Shown here: positions 1 to 8,548 of the stretch, one piece after another
Numbering within the stretch: position 1 is the stretch's first letter
How the letters are laid out: the number at the start of each line of letters is the position of its first letter
Source: Desulfobulbaceae bacterium
GTDB taxonomy: Bacteria; Desulfobacterota; Desulfobulbia; Desulfobulbales; Desulfobulbaceae
DNA: 64,000 nucleotides
Assembly: GCA_011391865.1 (NCBI GenBank)
Contig: JAABPV010000011.1
Location: forward strand, 1-64,000
Direction of reading: 5' to 3'
The notes under the pieces: model-generated
What the model saw: only the letters and a program-made list of their open reading frames with translations
Databases searched by the model: none
What the model was told of the DNA's origin: nothing
Made by a program: the position numbers and the translations under genes

Positions 1-212
1 CTCCAAGACCTTCCGACGAAAATCTATTGAGTATGCCATACACACAGTGTAGTCATTTTATACTGCTTTGGCTATATTTATTCTGCTACTGCAAATGAGA
101 ATTACTCTTTACTTGAGGAAACTGAGTATTTTTTACCCAGTTTGTACTTTGAACTATGCAATTTTTACGCAGAACCACAATGAGGGAGCAAAGCAACTGC
201 TTGCCATGACGT
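1..212. other. AT-rich non-coding stretch, nothing recognised
   Basis: This stretch lies downstream of cheR and is visibly richer in A and T than the coding DNA that follows. I see no convincing gene, RNA gene or strong terminator in it. Short open frames here have no ribosome binding site and no recognisable product. Confidence 0.5.
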
Positions 213-1070
213 TCACAAAGCCCCTTCGTCGTCCCCGTTGTCCCGGATCCGCTTGCGGTAGATCTTGTTCCGGCTGTCAATCTCATTCCAGCCGCCGGGG
301 CCGAGAATTGAGAACAGGAGGCTTTCTTTTGTCCCCAGACAAAGGAAGCCGCCACGGATTAGGCTGTTGCTGAGAAGCCCCAGTACTTGGTTTTTCAGAT
401 CCTGATTGAAGTAGATCATCACGTTGCGGCAGAGAATGAGGTGCATTTCAGCGAAGACCTGATCAGCAGCCAAGTTGTGATTGGCAAAGGTGATCCTTTT
501 CTTCAGGTCTCTGTTCATGATGATGTGGTCATGCGAGGCGTGGCTGTAGCTGCTGAAGGTGTCTTGCGGGCCGCTCTTTTGATAATTCTGGCTGTACTCC
601 CGCACATGCCGGAGCGGATAGATGCCTGCTTTGGCCGCCGCAAGGTTGCGGTCGCTGATGTCGGTGGCGTAGATGGTGCTCTTGGCCAGCAGCCCTTCCT
701 CTTTGAAGAGGATGGCTAAGGAGTAGGCTTCCTCGCCACAGGCGCAGCCAGCCACCCAGGCGCGAACGTGAGGATAGGTTTGCAGCAAAGGTATTACGTT
801 CTCCCGCAGCGAACACCAGAAATCGGGGTCGCGAAACATAGCGGAGACTGTGACGGAAAAGGCAGCCAGCAGTTCATGCAGGAAGACCGGCTCATGCAGG
901 AGCTTGGGAATCAGCGCGCTGGCATGGTCGATACCCTTCTGCTCCATCAGCTGGCGCAGCCGCCGCGTCACACTGGCACGCGCGTAGCTGCGGAAGTCGT
1001 AGCCAGAGCGGCGGCAGAGCGCTTCCAGCACCAGCTCGATCTCGACTGCCTCCAGCTCGGCTTGGGTCAT
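213..1070 (-). CDS. cheR: CheR-type protein-glutamate O-methyltransferase
   Basis: CheR enzymes methylate glutamates of chemoreceptors with S-adenosylmethionine in the cytoplasm. The 285-residue protein has the usual family length, with a small helical N-terminal domain (about residues 5-70) and a Rossmann methyltransferase domain (about 75-275). Visible family motifs are the FRDP turn near residue 79, the SAM loop AGCACGEEAYS near 107, an ATD strand end near 135 and LCRNVMIYF near 212. It starts 8 bases after the stop of the triple-receiver kinase gene, so the two are very likely co-transcribed. No cheB is present in the window and no receptor gene lies beside it, so the substrate is unknown. 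It may act in an alternative signalling module rather than in classical chemotaxis. Confidence 0.9.
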   Translation of the reverse strand: MTQAELEAVEIELVLEALCRRSGYDFRSYARASVTRRLRQLMEQKGIDHASALIPKLLHEPVFLHELLAAFSVTVSAMFRDPDFWCSLRENVIPLLQTYPHVRAWVAGCACGEEAYSLAILFKEEGLLAKSTIYATDISDRNLAAAKAGIYPLRHVREYSQNYQKSGPQDTFSSYSHASHDHIIMNRDLKKRITFANHNLAADQVFAEMHLILCRNVMIYFNQDLKNQVLGLLSNSLIRGGFLCLGTKESLLFSILGPGGWNEIDSRNKIYRKRIRDNGDDEGAL

Positions 1071-1078
1071 TGGCCCGC

Positions 1079-4000
1079 TTATTTGTACAGCCAGACGCGC
1101 ATCATTGATAGCAGGCGCTCAAGGTCGACTGGTTTAGCCAGATAGTCGCTGGCTCCGGCCTCAAGGCACTTTGTCCGATCCTCTTTCATCGCCTTGGCCG
1201 TGAGGGCGATCACCGGCAGGTCACTGAATTCCGGCTGCTCCCGTATCCTGCGGGTAGTCTCGTAGCCGTCCATTTCCGGCATCATGATGTCCATCAACAC
1301 CAAGTCCACCGATCCGGCCTCGGCCAGTGCCTTCAGGGCTTTCTTGCCGTCTTCAGCAACAAGCACCTGCAAGCCCTTGCCTTCGAGTATGCCGGACAGG
1401 GCGAAGATGTTGCGCATGTCGTCGTCCACCACCAGCACCCGCTTGCCTAAAAAGATACCTTCTTGGTCATACAGACCTGCCGCATCGCCTCCCTGTGGGC
1501 TGCTCGGCAGTCGCCGCGACCGGTTGAGGATGAGCGAGATTTCATCAAGGAGACGATCTTTGGAACGGGCATTCTTGATGATGATGGATTCCGCATACTT
1601 TCTCAGCTCCTGCTCATCCTCGCGGTTCAATTCTTTGTCAGAATAAATGATCACCGGCGGCACATTGAGGTTCTTCTCAGTGGCCAACCGCCGCAGCAGC
1701 TCAAGACCACTGCAATCAGGCAGTCCTAAATCTAATACCATGCAGTCAAAGCGCTGGCCGCGCAGCAGAGAATGAACCTCCTCGCCGGTCTTTGCCGCCT
1801 TAGCCACAGTGTCCTCGCTGCGGACAAGCTCAAGCAAAGCAGCCCGCAGCACGTCGTCATCCTCCACCACAAGCAGCCGCTTAATCCGGCTGGCGATGAC
1901 GGTCTCGAAATGGTTCAAGGCCTCGTCCAGCAAGGCCGGATCTTCTGGATTGACCAACACGCCTGCGGCTCCATGCCGCATCACCTCGGCGCAGTCCTCT
2001 GCCGGAGCAATGACATAGACCGGAATGCGCCTGGTTTTAGGATGAACTTTCAGATGCGTCAGGGCAGCCCACGCATCCATGGTTGGCAGGCGCATGTCCA
2101 GCATGATGCCCATCGGCTGATGCAGCTCGGCCAGCTCCAATCCCCGTTCTCCACTGGCAGCGGCCAGCAGCTTGAAGCCGCGCTCACGGCATTGCTCAAT
2201 CAGAAGCAAGGAAAGTTCAGGATCGTCCTCAATGATCAGCATCAGCCGCTCCATTTCGTTCGATGTCGCGTTCTCGCTCCTGACTGTCGGTACGGGCTGT
2301 GCCTGCGGCTCGGCTATAGGAGCAGTGCTTGCCGCGTCGTCCGACAGCAGCGCGTCCTTGTCCCGCAGTGGCAGATAGAGGGTGAAGACCGCGCCCTGTC
2401 CCGGCTCGCTGCGCAGATGAATCTCGCCGCCAAGCAACGTGGCCAGCTCTCTGGAAATCGACAGCCCTAAGCCTGTGCCGCCGTATTTGCGGGCGGTGGA
2501 GCCGTCTGCCTGCTGGAACGCCTCAAAGATGATGTCCTGCTTGTCCGGCGGAATGCCAATGCCGGTGTCGGCAACGCTGATTGCGATGCTCTCTTCAGGG
2601 ACAAGGCCCTTGGTGCGCAGCTCCGTGCCTGTGGGCGTTCTGGCGAAAGAAAGGGTGATGCTGCCCTGCTCGGTGAACTTGAGGCTGTTGCTGATGAAAT
2701 TCTTGATGATCTGCTCTAGCCGGGCGCGGTCGGAAGCAATGCTGGCTGGCAGTTCATGGGCAACAGAGACCTCGAATTGCAGCCCTTTGGCCGCCGCCAT
2801 GTGACGGAACATGGCTTTGGCGTTGTCGGCTACGTCGGCCAGCACCACTTCGGCCACATGCTTTGTCACCCGCCCGGCCTCAATTTTGGCTAAATCAAGA
2901 ATCTCGTCGATGAGGTTCAGCAATTCTTCGCCGGACTCGACAATGATGCCTGCCGCCTCCTGCTGGTTTTTGCTCAGATTGCCCTCTCGGTTACTGCTCA
3001 ACGAGCGGGCGAGCAGAAGCAGGCTGTTCATCGGTGTGCGCAGCTCATGGCTCATGTTGGCCAAGAACTCAGACTTGTATTTCGAGGCCAAAGACAAGGC
3101 CTTGGAGCGTTTCTCCAGCTCTTCCCGCACCTTGAGTAGCTCGGCGTTGCGCTGCTCTAACTGCTGCTTCTGCCCGGTCAGATCTTCGGATCTCCGCTCA
3201 AGAGAGGCATTGCTGATCTCCAGCTCGGCCTGCATCACTTGCAGCTCTTCGGCCTGCGACTCCAGCTTCTCGTTGTTGGTGCGCAGCTCCTCGGCCTGCC
3301 GCTGCGTCTCTTCCAGTAGCTCCTGCACTTGACGGCTCTGGGCTGTGGCAAAGGCAACAGCGACGCTCTCCAGCACATCGTCAAGAAAAGAAATTGCCGC
3401 GCCGGAAAAAGTCCGCAGCGAGGAGAACTCCAGCACCCCGGCGAGCTTGCCCTCATAGGTGAAGGGCGCGGCTAAAACGCAGCGCGGCGCAGTTTCACCT
3501 AAGGCGGAGCTGATTGGGATGTAGTCGTCCGGCAGATCAGACACAGTGATGATGCTCTGCTCGCGGGCCGCCTGTCCGGCAATGCCTTCGCCGAGTTTGA
3601 TCTGCGCGTTGAGCCGCTTGCGCCTGCTGAAGGCGTAGCTGCCGGTCAGAGTAAGATTCTCGCCGCGCTTGTCGGCAAGATAGAGCGCGGCGGCCTGTGC
3701 GCCCAGATGTTTCGACAAGCAGGCGGCGATGCTGTGAGCCAGCTCCTGCATGTCAATTTTGCCGCGCATTTGGCTGGCCAGCTCGGCCACGCCGGTTTTG
3801 TGCCAAAGGCTGACTGAGACCTTCTCCGCCATGTGGTCCAAGGCATCAGCCATCAGACCGATTTCATCCCGTCGCCGCATGTTCAGCCGCTGGCTGAAGT
3901 CGCCGGACGCAATGGCCTCAGCCACCCGCGCCGCGTTTTTGATCGGCCTGCTGATGGACCGGGCGATGTAAGAAGCAATCAAGGCCATCATGGCAATGGT

Positions 4001-5047
4001 GACGAGCAAGGCGGCAGAGCCGCACGTCACCATTTTCATTTCCGCCTCCGAGGTGGTGCCGTCCATCAATCCTCTGTCCTTCATGGCCTCGGCTTCGCCA
4101 ATTTCACAGACCAAGGCCCAGCGGGTATCGAAAACCTCCAGCGGACTCCACGACGACAGCACCCGGTTGCCGAGATAGTCATCAATGATTCCAGCACCGC
4201 TCTTGCCTGCCAAGGCGTTCCGCACAGCCTCGGTCGTCACCTTGTTGCCCTGCATGAAGGAGGCGGCGACGCTGTGATGGTTAGGATTGAGCAGCGAATC
4301 CGAGCGCATGTGGCTGTCCTGGCCGACCACATAAGATTCCAACGAATGCTCTTTCCCTAACGCGGTCTCCATGATACCGTTGATCAAATTCGGCGAAAGC
4401 TGAAAGGCCAAGTAGGCGATCACCATGTCCTTGTCTTTGACGCGGGTGATGAGAAAGGATGCCGGAGCGTTGCGCAGGGGCGGATAGGGGGCGAAATCAC
4501 CGAACTCCGTCTCTACGCCGGGATTGGCCCGCAGTTCGGTGAAAGCCTTGCCGAGCGGACTGCTCCGCAGCGGCTCGCGGTTCAGCGAAAGGCCGAGGTC
4601 AGCCCCTTTGTTCATGCTGTAAACGACATGGCCGGTGGTGCTGATCAAGAACATGTCCTGCCAGTCCAAGCTGAGGCAGACATCCCGAAACAGCGGGTCG
4701 TAGATTTTGGCGGCGTTCTGCCAAGAAACAGAGCTGGCCGAATTGTCGGCGGCGGTGAAGGATTGGTTGAAAGACTTCGCCGCCTCGGTCAGCCAAGGGC
4801 TGCTGTTGACCAAGTGCAGCTGCTTCTCCAAGGCCTTGAACGCGGCAAGCAGCTGTTTCTCCTTGATCGAACACATCATTTCTAGCTGCTCGTAAGCGGC
4901 CCGCTCCACTGCGTCCGCGCCTTGACTGCCCACGTGCCGCAGAGCCTTTGAGGAGATGAACCAAAAAATGCCGCTAATTGACAGCAAGGCTGCGACTCCC
5001 AGAAGTAGATGGGAGGCGATCAGTTTTGCGCTCAGTTTAATATTCAT
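1079..5047 (-). CDS. Hybrid sensor histidine kinase with HAMP, GAF and three receiver domains
   Basis: A 1,322-residue membrane kinase that should autophosphorylate on histidine and pass phosphate to its own receivers. In order it has an N-terminal membrane helix (about 8-30), a large periplasmic sensor region, a second helix (about 340-362), HAMP, a GAF domain (about 430-590), a long Glu/Gln-rich coiled coil, HisKA with the H-box SHELRTP (about 670-690), an HATPase with DTGIGIP and GGTGLGLS, then receivers starting near 935, 1058 and 1203. Each receiver keeps a phospho-acceptor-like Asp: LDMRLP, LDLGLP and MDIMMP. The first receiver lacks the usual Lys-Pro end, so it may be structural. It is followed by cheR and preceded by two REC-GGDEF genes on the same strand. 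The stimulus is not evident. Confidence 0.9.
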   Translation of the reverse strand: MNIKLSAKLIASHLLLGVAALLSISGIFWFISSKALRHVGSQGADAVERAAYEQLEMMCSIKEKQLLAAFKALEKQLHLVNSSPWLTEAAKSFNQSFTAADNSASSVSWQNAAKIYDPLFRDVCLSLDWQDMFLISTTGHVVYSMNKGADLGLSLNREPLRSSPLGKAFTELRANPGVETEFGDFAPYPPLRNAPASFLITRVKDKDMVIAYLAFQLSPNLINGIMETALGKEHSLESYVVGQDSHMRSDSLLNPNHHSVAASFMQGNKVTTEAVRNALAGKSGAGIIDDYLGNRVLSSWSPLEVFDTRWALVCEIGEAEAMKDRGLMDGTTSEAEMKMVTCGSAALLVTIAMMALIASYIARSISRPIKNAARVAEAIASGDFSQRLNMRRRDEIGLMADALDHMAEKVSVSLWHKTGVAELASQMRGKIDMQELAHSIAACLSKHLGAQAAALYLADKRGENLTLTGSYAFSRRKRLNAQIKLGEGIAGQAAREQSIITVSDLPDDYIPISSALGETAPRCVLAAPFTYEGKLAGVLEFSSLRTFSGAAISFLDDVLESVAVAFATAQSRQVQELLEETQRQAEELRTNNEKLESQAEELQVMQAELEISNASLERRSEDLTGQKQQLEQRNAELLKVREELEKRSKALSLASKYKSEFLANMSHELRTPMNSLLLLARSLSSNREGNLSKNQQEAAGIIVESGEELLNLIDEILDLAKIEAGRVTKHVAEVVLADVADNAKAMFRHMAAAKGLQFEVSVAHELPASIASDRARLEQIIKNFISNSLKFTEQGSITLSFARTPTGTELRTKGLVPEESIAISVADTGIGIPPDKQDIIFEAFQQADGSTARKYGGTGLGLSISRELATLLGGEIHLRSEPGQGAVFTLYLPLRDKDALLSDDAASTAPIAEPQAQPVPTVRSENATSNEMERLMLIIEDDPELSLLLIEQCRERGFKLLAAASGERGLELAELHQPMGIMLDMRLPTMDAWAALTHLKVHPKTRRIPVYVIAPAEDCAEVMRHGAAGVLVNPEDPALLDEALNHFETVIASRIKRLLVVEDDDVLRAALLELVRSEDTVAKAAKTGEEVHSLLRGQRFDCMVLDLGLPDCSGLELLRRLATEKNLNVPPVIIYSDKELNREDEQELRKYAESIIIKNARSKDRLLDEISLILNRSRRLPSSPQGGDAAGLYDQEGIFLGKRVLVVDDDMRNIFALSGILEGKGLQVLVAEDGKKALKALAEAGSVDLVLMDIMMPEMDGYETTRRIREQPEFSDLPVIALTAKAMKEDRTKCLEAGASDYLAKPVDLERLLSMMRVWLYK

Positions 5048-5071
5048 GCGAGGAGAGCGGGTCGCCGAATG

Positions 5072-6094
5072 TTATTGTAATGTCATGAGATTCAGCCGCT
5101 TCGCCAAGGCTGACGAGGCCGAGCTGCTGATCACTACCTTGTTTCTGCCGGTTTCCTTGGCATAGCGCAGGGCTTGGTCGGCGGAGTTGAGGATGTCCTC
5201 ACATTTTTTGGGACGATGCTTGATGTACGAGGCGATGCCGACACTGACGGTCACACGGATGGAATGCGACTGATTGATGAAATCTTTGACCAAACACAGC
5301 TTGCGCACTTTCTCCGCCGTGGCTGTCGCCTCGTCGAGATCAGATTTCGGCATCAGCAGAATAAATTTCTTGCAGCCGTAGCGGAAGGCAAAATCAACGC
5401 TCCTGATGCAGGACTGGAGCAGTCTGGCAAACTCCTGAATGACGTAATCGCCGAATTCATAGCCAAAAACATCATTCACGTTTTCAAAGCGGTCAAGATC
5501 AAAGATGACAACGGCAAGATCGCTGTTGGTCTTCCTGCATTTGTCAATCTCCTGCTGAATGATGTTCATCAGCGTCCGCCGGTTGTACAGGCCGGTCAGC
5601 TCGTCATGAACAGCTTGCTTCTCTAAAATTTCGTTCTGCTTCATCACCAACTGCTTGGTCTGCTCCAGCTCGATCACCAGCTCCCGCAGCTTCCGCTGCT
5701 GATGGTGCAGCTCAATGAAAAAATTTATTTTTCCGGCAAGAATGGCAGGCTGAAATGGTTTGGTGATGAAATCGACCGCCCCGGAATTGTAGCCCTTGAA
5801 GACATGATAGTTGTCTGAATATACCGCTGAAAGCAAAATTATCGGCAGTTTCTGGGTCTGCTCCCAGCCCCGGATGAGCTGAGACAGCTCGTAGCCGTCC
5901 ATCTCCGGCATCCGCACGTCCAGAATGGCCAAGGCGAAGTCATTGCCATGCCGCAGAATTTCTTTGAGCGCGTTGTTGCCGCTGGTGGCTTTGACAAATT
6001 CCGCGTCAATGTCCTTGAAAGTGGTTTCCAACGCGAAGAGATTTTTTGGATTGTCATCGACAATAAGTATTTTCGCCTTGTGTTTGCTCATCAT
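5072..6094 (-). CDS. REC-GGDEF protein with degenerate active site and intact c-di-GMP I-site
   Basis: This 340-residue response regulator has a receiver domain (about 7-125, acceptor Asp in LDVRMP near 59), a coiled linker (about 130-165) and a GGDEF domain (about 166-330). The signature that should read GG(D/E)EF is GCKKF (240-244), so catalytic and substrate-contact residues are lost. In the GHxxGD motif His is Tyr. In contrast, the inhibitory-site motif RxxD is present as RSVD (231-234), at the canonical five-residue spacing before the signature. From family knowledge I infer a phosphorylation-controlled c-di-GMP receptor rather than a cyclase. It is 24 bases upstream of the hybrid kinase and downstream of a paralogue with an intact active site. 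I chose the ATG at 6094; a second ATG follows directly. Confidence 0.88.
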   Translation of the reverse strand: MMSKHKAKILIVDDNPKNLFALETTFKDIDAEFVKATSGNNALKEILRHGNDFALAILDVRMPEMDGYELSQLIRGWEQTQKLPIILLSAVYSDNYHVFKGYNSGAVDFITKPFQPAILAGKINFFIELHHQQRKLRELVIELEQTKQLVMKQNEILEKQAVHDELTGLYNRRTLMNIIQQEIDKCRKTNSDLAVVIFDLDRFENVNDVFGYEFGDYVIQEFARLLQSCIRSVDFAFRYGCKKFILLMPKSDLDEATATAEKVRKLCLVKDFINQSHSIRVTVSVGIASYIKHRPKKCEDILNSADQALRYAKETGRNKVVISSSASSALAKRLNLMTLQ

Positions 6095-6237
6095 GCGTGC
6101 CGGATTGGATCAGAGTGGCTTGAGAGAGAAAATGCGCCGCCCGCGCAGCAGGTTGCGATGCTTGCAGCATCTTAGCATGGCAGGCGGTTTTCCGCAAAGC
6201 TGAATTTGCTCCAACTTTGAGCTGTGTCCGGCGCAAA

Positions 6238-7230
6238 TCAAATGGCGAACGAGGCTTCCGGCGCGGAGCCGCTGTAGACCGAGACCCGGTTTTTGCCGTT
6301 GTGCTTGGCGTGATAGAGGGCTGTGTCCGCATGGCGGATCATGTCGCGCTGCCGCCGGGGCGGATCATCTCGGTATGAGGCCACGCCGACGCTGACGGTC
6401 ATACTGATGGCATGAGGCAGGCTTTGGAAGAGCTTTTCCTCGCAGAGCCTGCGGATTTTTTCCGCTGTGGCCACAGCCCCGCGCAGGTCGGTCTGCGGCA
6501 GCAGGACGATGAACTCCTCGCCGCCGAAACGGAAGGCAAAGTCGGAATCGCTGATGCAGGAAAGGATGCGGGCAGCAAATTCTTTGATTACATAATCGCC
6601 GAAATCATGGCCGTAGGTGTCATTCACCTGCTTGAAATGGTCAAGATCGAAAATCAGCAGCGACAGATCGCCGCCGTCCTTGCGGCACCGGTCGGCCTCC
6701 CGCCGCAAGACTTTCGCCAGCTGGCGGCGGTTGTAGAGGCCGGTCAGCATGTCTTGGCTGGCCAGCTCCTCCAGCACCTTGTTCTGCTCCATCACCAAGG
6801 CTTTGGTCCGCTTCAGCTCCTTGATGATCTCTTTCAGTTTGAGCTGCTGATTGTAGATTTTGATGAAAAAGAGAATTTTTCCGGTCAGTGCCTCCGGCAT
6901 GAACGGTTTGGCGAGAAAATCAACTGCCCCGGCGTTGTAGCCCTTGAAAATGTGGTAATTGTCCGAATAGACGGCAGACAGGAAGATGATCGGCAGATCC
7001 TCGCAGCGCCGCTGGCTGCGGATGCGCCGGGCCAGCTCGTAGCCGTCCATTTCCGGCATGTTCACGTCTAAAATGGCGACGGCGAAATCGTGTTTCCGAA
7101 TCGCCTTGAGGGCCTCTTGGCCGCTGCTGGCCTCGACAATTTCGGCATCGATATTTTTGAGAAAAATTCTCAGAATGAACAGATTGCTCGGAACATCGTC
7201 AACTGCCAATATTTTGACTTTCTGCGCCAT
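6238..7230 (-). CDS. REC-GGDEF diguanylate cyclase
   Basis: This 330-residue response regulator should make cyclic di-GMP from two GTP when its receiver is phosphorylated. The receiver spans about residues 5-120 with acceptor Asp55 in LDVNMP and Lys near 108. A helical linker (about 125-158) leads to the GGDEF domain (about 160-325). The active-site signature is intact, GGEEF at 236-240, with FDLDHF and GHDFGD upstream. The inhibitory RxxD position reads SDSD (227-230), so the Arg needed for product inhibition is missing. It is clearly a paralogue of the next gene downstream, sharing the linker and the LSAVYSDNYH receiver segment. The pair and the hybrid kinase probably form one operon. Confidence 0.92.
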   Translation of the reverse strand: MAQKVKILAVDDVPSNLFILRIFLKNIDAEIVEASSGQEALKAIRKHDFAVAILDVNMPEMDGYELARRIRSQRRCEDLPIIFLSAVYSDNYHIFKGYNAGAVDFLAKPFMPEALTGKILFFIKIYNQQLKLKEIIKELKRTKALVMEQNKVLEELASQDMLTGLYNRRQLAKVLRREADRCRKDGGDLSLLIFDLDHFKQVNDTYGHDFGDYVIKEFAARILSCISDSDFAFRFGGEEFIVLLPQTDLRGAVATAEKIRRLCEEKLFQSLPHAISMTVSVGVASYRDDPPRRQRDMIRHADTALYHAKHNGKNRVSVYSGSAPEASFAI

Positions 7231-7328
7231 CTGCGTGCAATCTCCTGAGTTTCATTCAGCGGACTCTCAGTTTTAAGTATAGCACGTCCACAGCTAGCGT
7301 AGGTTCTGAATTTTCACTTGTGCGCGGC

Positions 7329-8342
7329 TCACCGGTCCCGGCTGAGGACATAGCCCGCCAAGCTGCGGAGCACTGTCACGCCGTCCTGCTGCCAGTCCTG
7401 ATCAAAGCAGGACAAGGCGGCCAACCCAGCCGCCATTTCCTCCTCCGCCCGCTGGCGGCTGTACGTGAAACTGCCCAGCCGCTCCATCAGCTGCCGCACA
7501 TAGGAGCAAGACGCGCTCAGACTGCGGCCCTCCTGCACGATCAGGAAAAGTTGGTCGTGTTCTTGATGGCCCGCCCTGCTCAGGGCGTGAATCAGGGGCA
7601 GGGTCATCTTGCCTTCAAGCAGGTCGTTGCAGGTCTTTTTACCGGTGGCCAGCTCGTCGCCGAGATAGTCGAGCAGGTCGTCGGCGATCTGAAAAGCCTG
7701 CCCGATTTTTTCGCCGTAGAGCACCAAGGCCGCAACATGATCCGGGCCGCCTTGGCCGTGCAGTGCGCCGACCGCGCAGGCCGCCCGGATCAGTCCTGCG
7801 GTTTTCTTGTCGACAATATCAAAATACTGCGCCTCTGTCACTGCCGGATTGGCGACGCGGCGCATCTGGAGGAATTCGCCGTCCGCCATGCCTGCCGCCG
7901 CCTCGCTGAAGATTTCCAAAGCCTGCGGCCCGGCCAGCGAGCCGATCAGGCGCATGGAGCGGGCGTGCAGCCAGTCGCCGGTGAGAATCGCCGCTGGCAG
8001 ACCGTAACGGCTGACCACCGATTCCTTGCCCCGGCGGCTGTCGGCGTGGTCAAGCACGTCGTCGTGAATCAGCGTGGCGGTGTGCAGATATTCAAAAGCG
8101 GCGGCGATCTGGCCGAGCGTCCGCTCCTCGCCCTTGCCGCAAAGCCGCGAGCAGAGGACGGTCAACAGAGGCCGCAGCCGCTTGCCGCCGGAAAGCAGGG
8201 CGTAACGCAGCACCTCGGCTAAAAGCGGGTCGCAGCCGCGCAGGATATCGGCAAGATCAGCGCGGATGACGGTCTCAATTTCGGCGGCGTTCTGGGCGAT
8301 CAGGGCAAACAGGGCGGCGGTTTCCGCTGCGGAGGGCTTCAT
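7329..8342 (-). CDS. ispB: Trans-polyprenyl diphosphate synthase (octaprenyl type)
   Basis: This 337-residue enzyme is a trans-isoprenyl diphosphate synthase, which condenses isopentenyl diphosphate onto an allylic diphosphate to make the side chain of respiratory quinones. The first aspartate-rich motif is DDVLD (94-98) after a conserved His, the second is DDLLD about 120 residues later, and the substrate motif GGKRLRP lies near 52. Length and motifs fit the IspB/HepT long-chain group better than FPP synthase, but chain length cannot be read with certainty. In a sulfate-reducer-like organism the product would serve menaquinone. It stands alone between the signalling block and the AT-rich island. 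Confidence 0.85.
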   Translation of the reverse strand: MKPSAAETAALFALIAQNAAEIETVIRADLADILRGCDPLLAEVLRYALLSGGKRLRPLLTVLCSRLCGKGEERTLGQIAAAFEYLHTATLIHDDVLDHADSRRGKESVVSRYGLPAAILTGDWLHARSMRLIGSLAGPQALEIFSEAAAGMADGEFLQMRRVANPAVTEAQYFDIVDKKTAGLIRAACAVGALHGQGGPDHVAALVLYGEKIGQAFQIADDLLDYLGDELATGKKTCNDLLEGKMTLPLIHALSRAGHQEHDQLFLIVQEGRSLSASCSYVRQLMERLGSFTYSRQRAEEEMAAGLAALSCFDQDWQQDGVTVLRSLAGYVLSRDR

Positions 8343-8426
8343 CTTTTATTTTCTGGCAATGTTGAAATTAAGCAGAATATTCATGAGCAAACCTGAATAG
8401 ATAAACTTTTGATATATTGAGAATAG

Positions 8427-8536
8427 GACTTACGCAGTTGAAACGAGAAATTCAACTATTACAGCAAGTTGTCTTTTTGCCGCATAAATCATCAGTTGAA
8501 TAAAATCAACGGGTTGGCAATCGAACTGCGTAACTC
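8427..8536. mobile_element. MITE-like element, 110 bp, with terminal inverted repeats and 4-bp target duplication
   Basis: The left end GACTTACGCAGTT (8427-8439) and the right end AACTGCGTAACTC (8524-8536) are inverted repeats matching at 12 of 13 positions. The element is flanked on both sides by ATAG (8423-8426 and 8537-8540), a perfect 4-bp direct repeat as expected for a target-site duplication. It has no coding capacity, so any movement would need a transposase from elsewhere. It ends 12 bases short of the stop codon of the SNF2-type helicase gene, at the border of the AT-rich island. Confidence 0.75.
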
Positions 8537-8548
8537 ATAGAGAATTGT

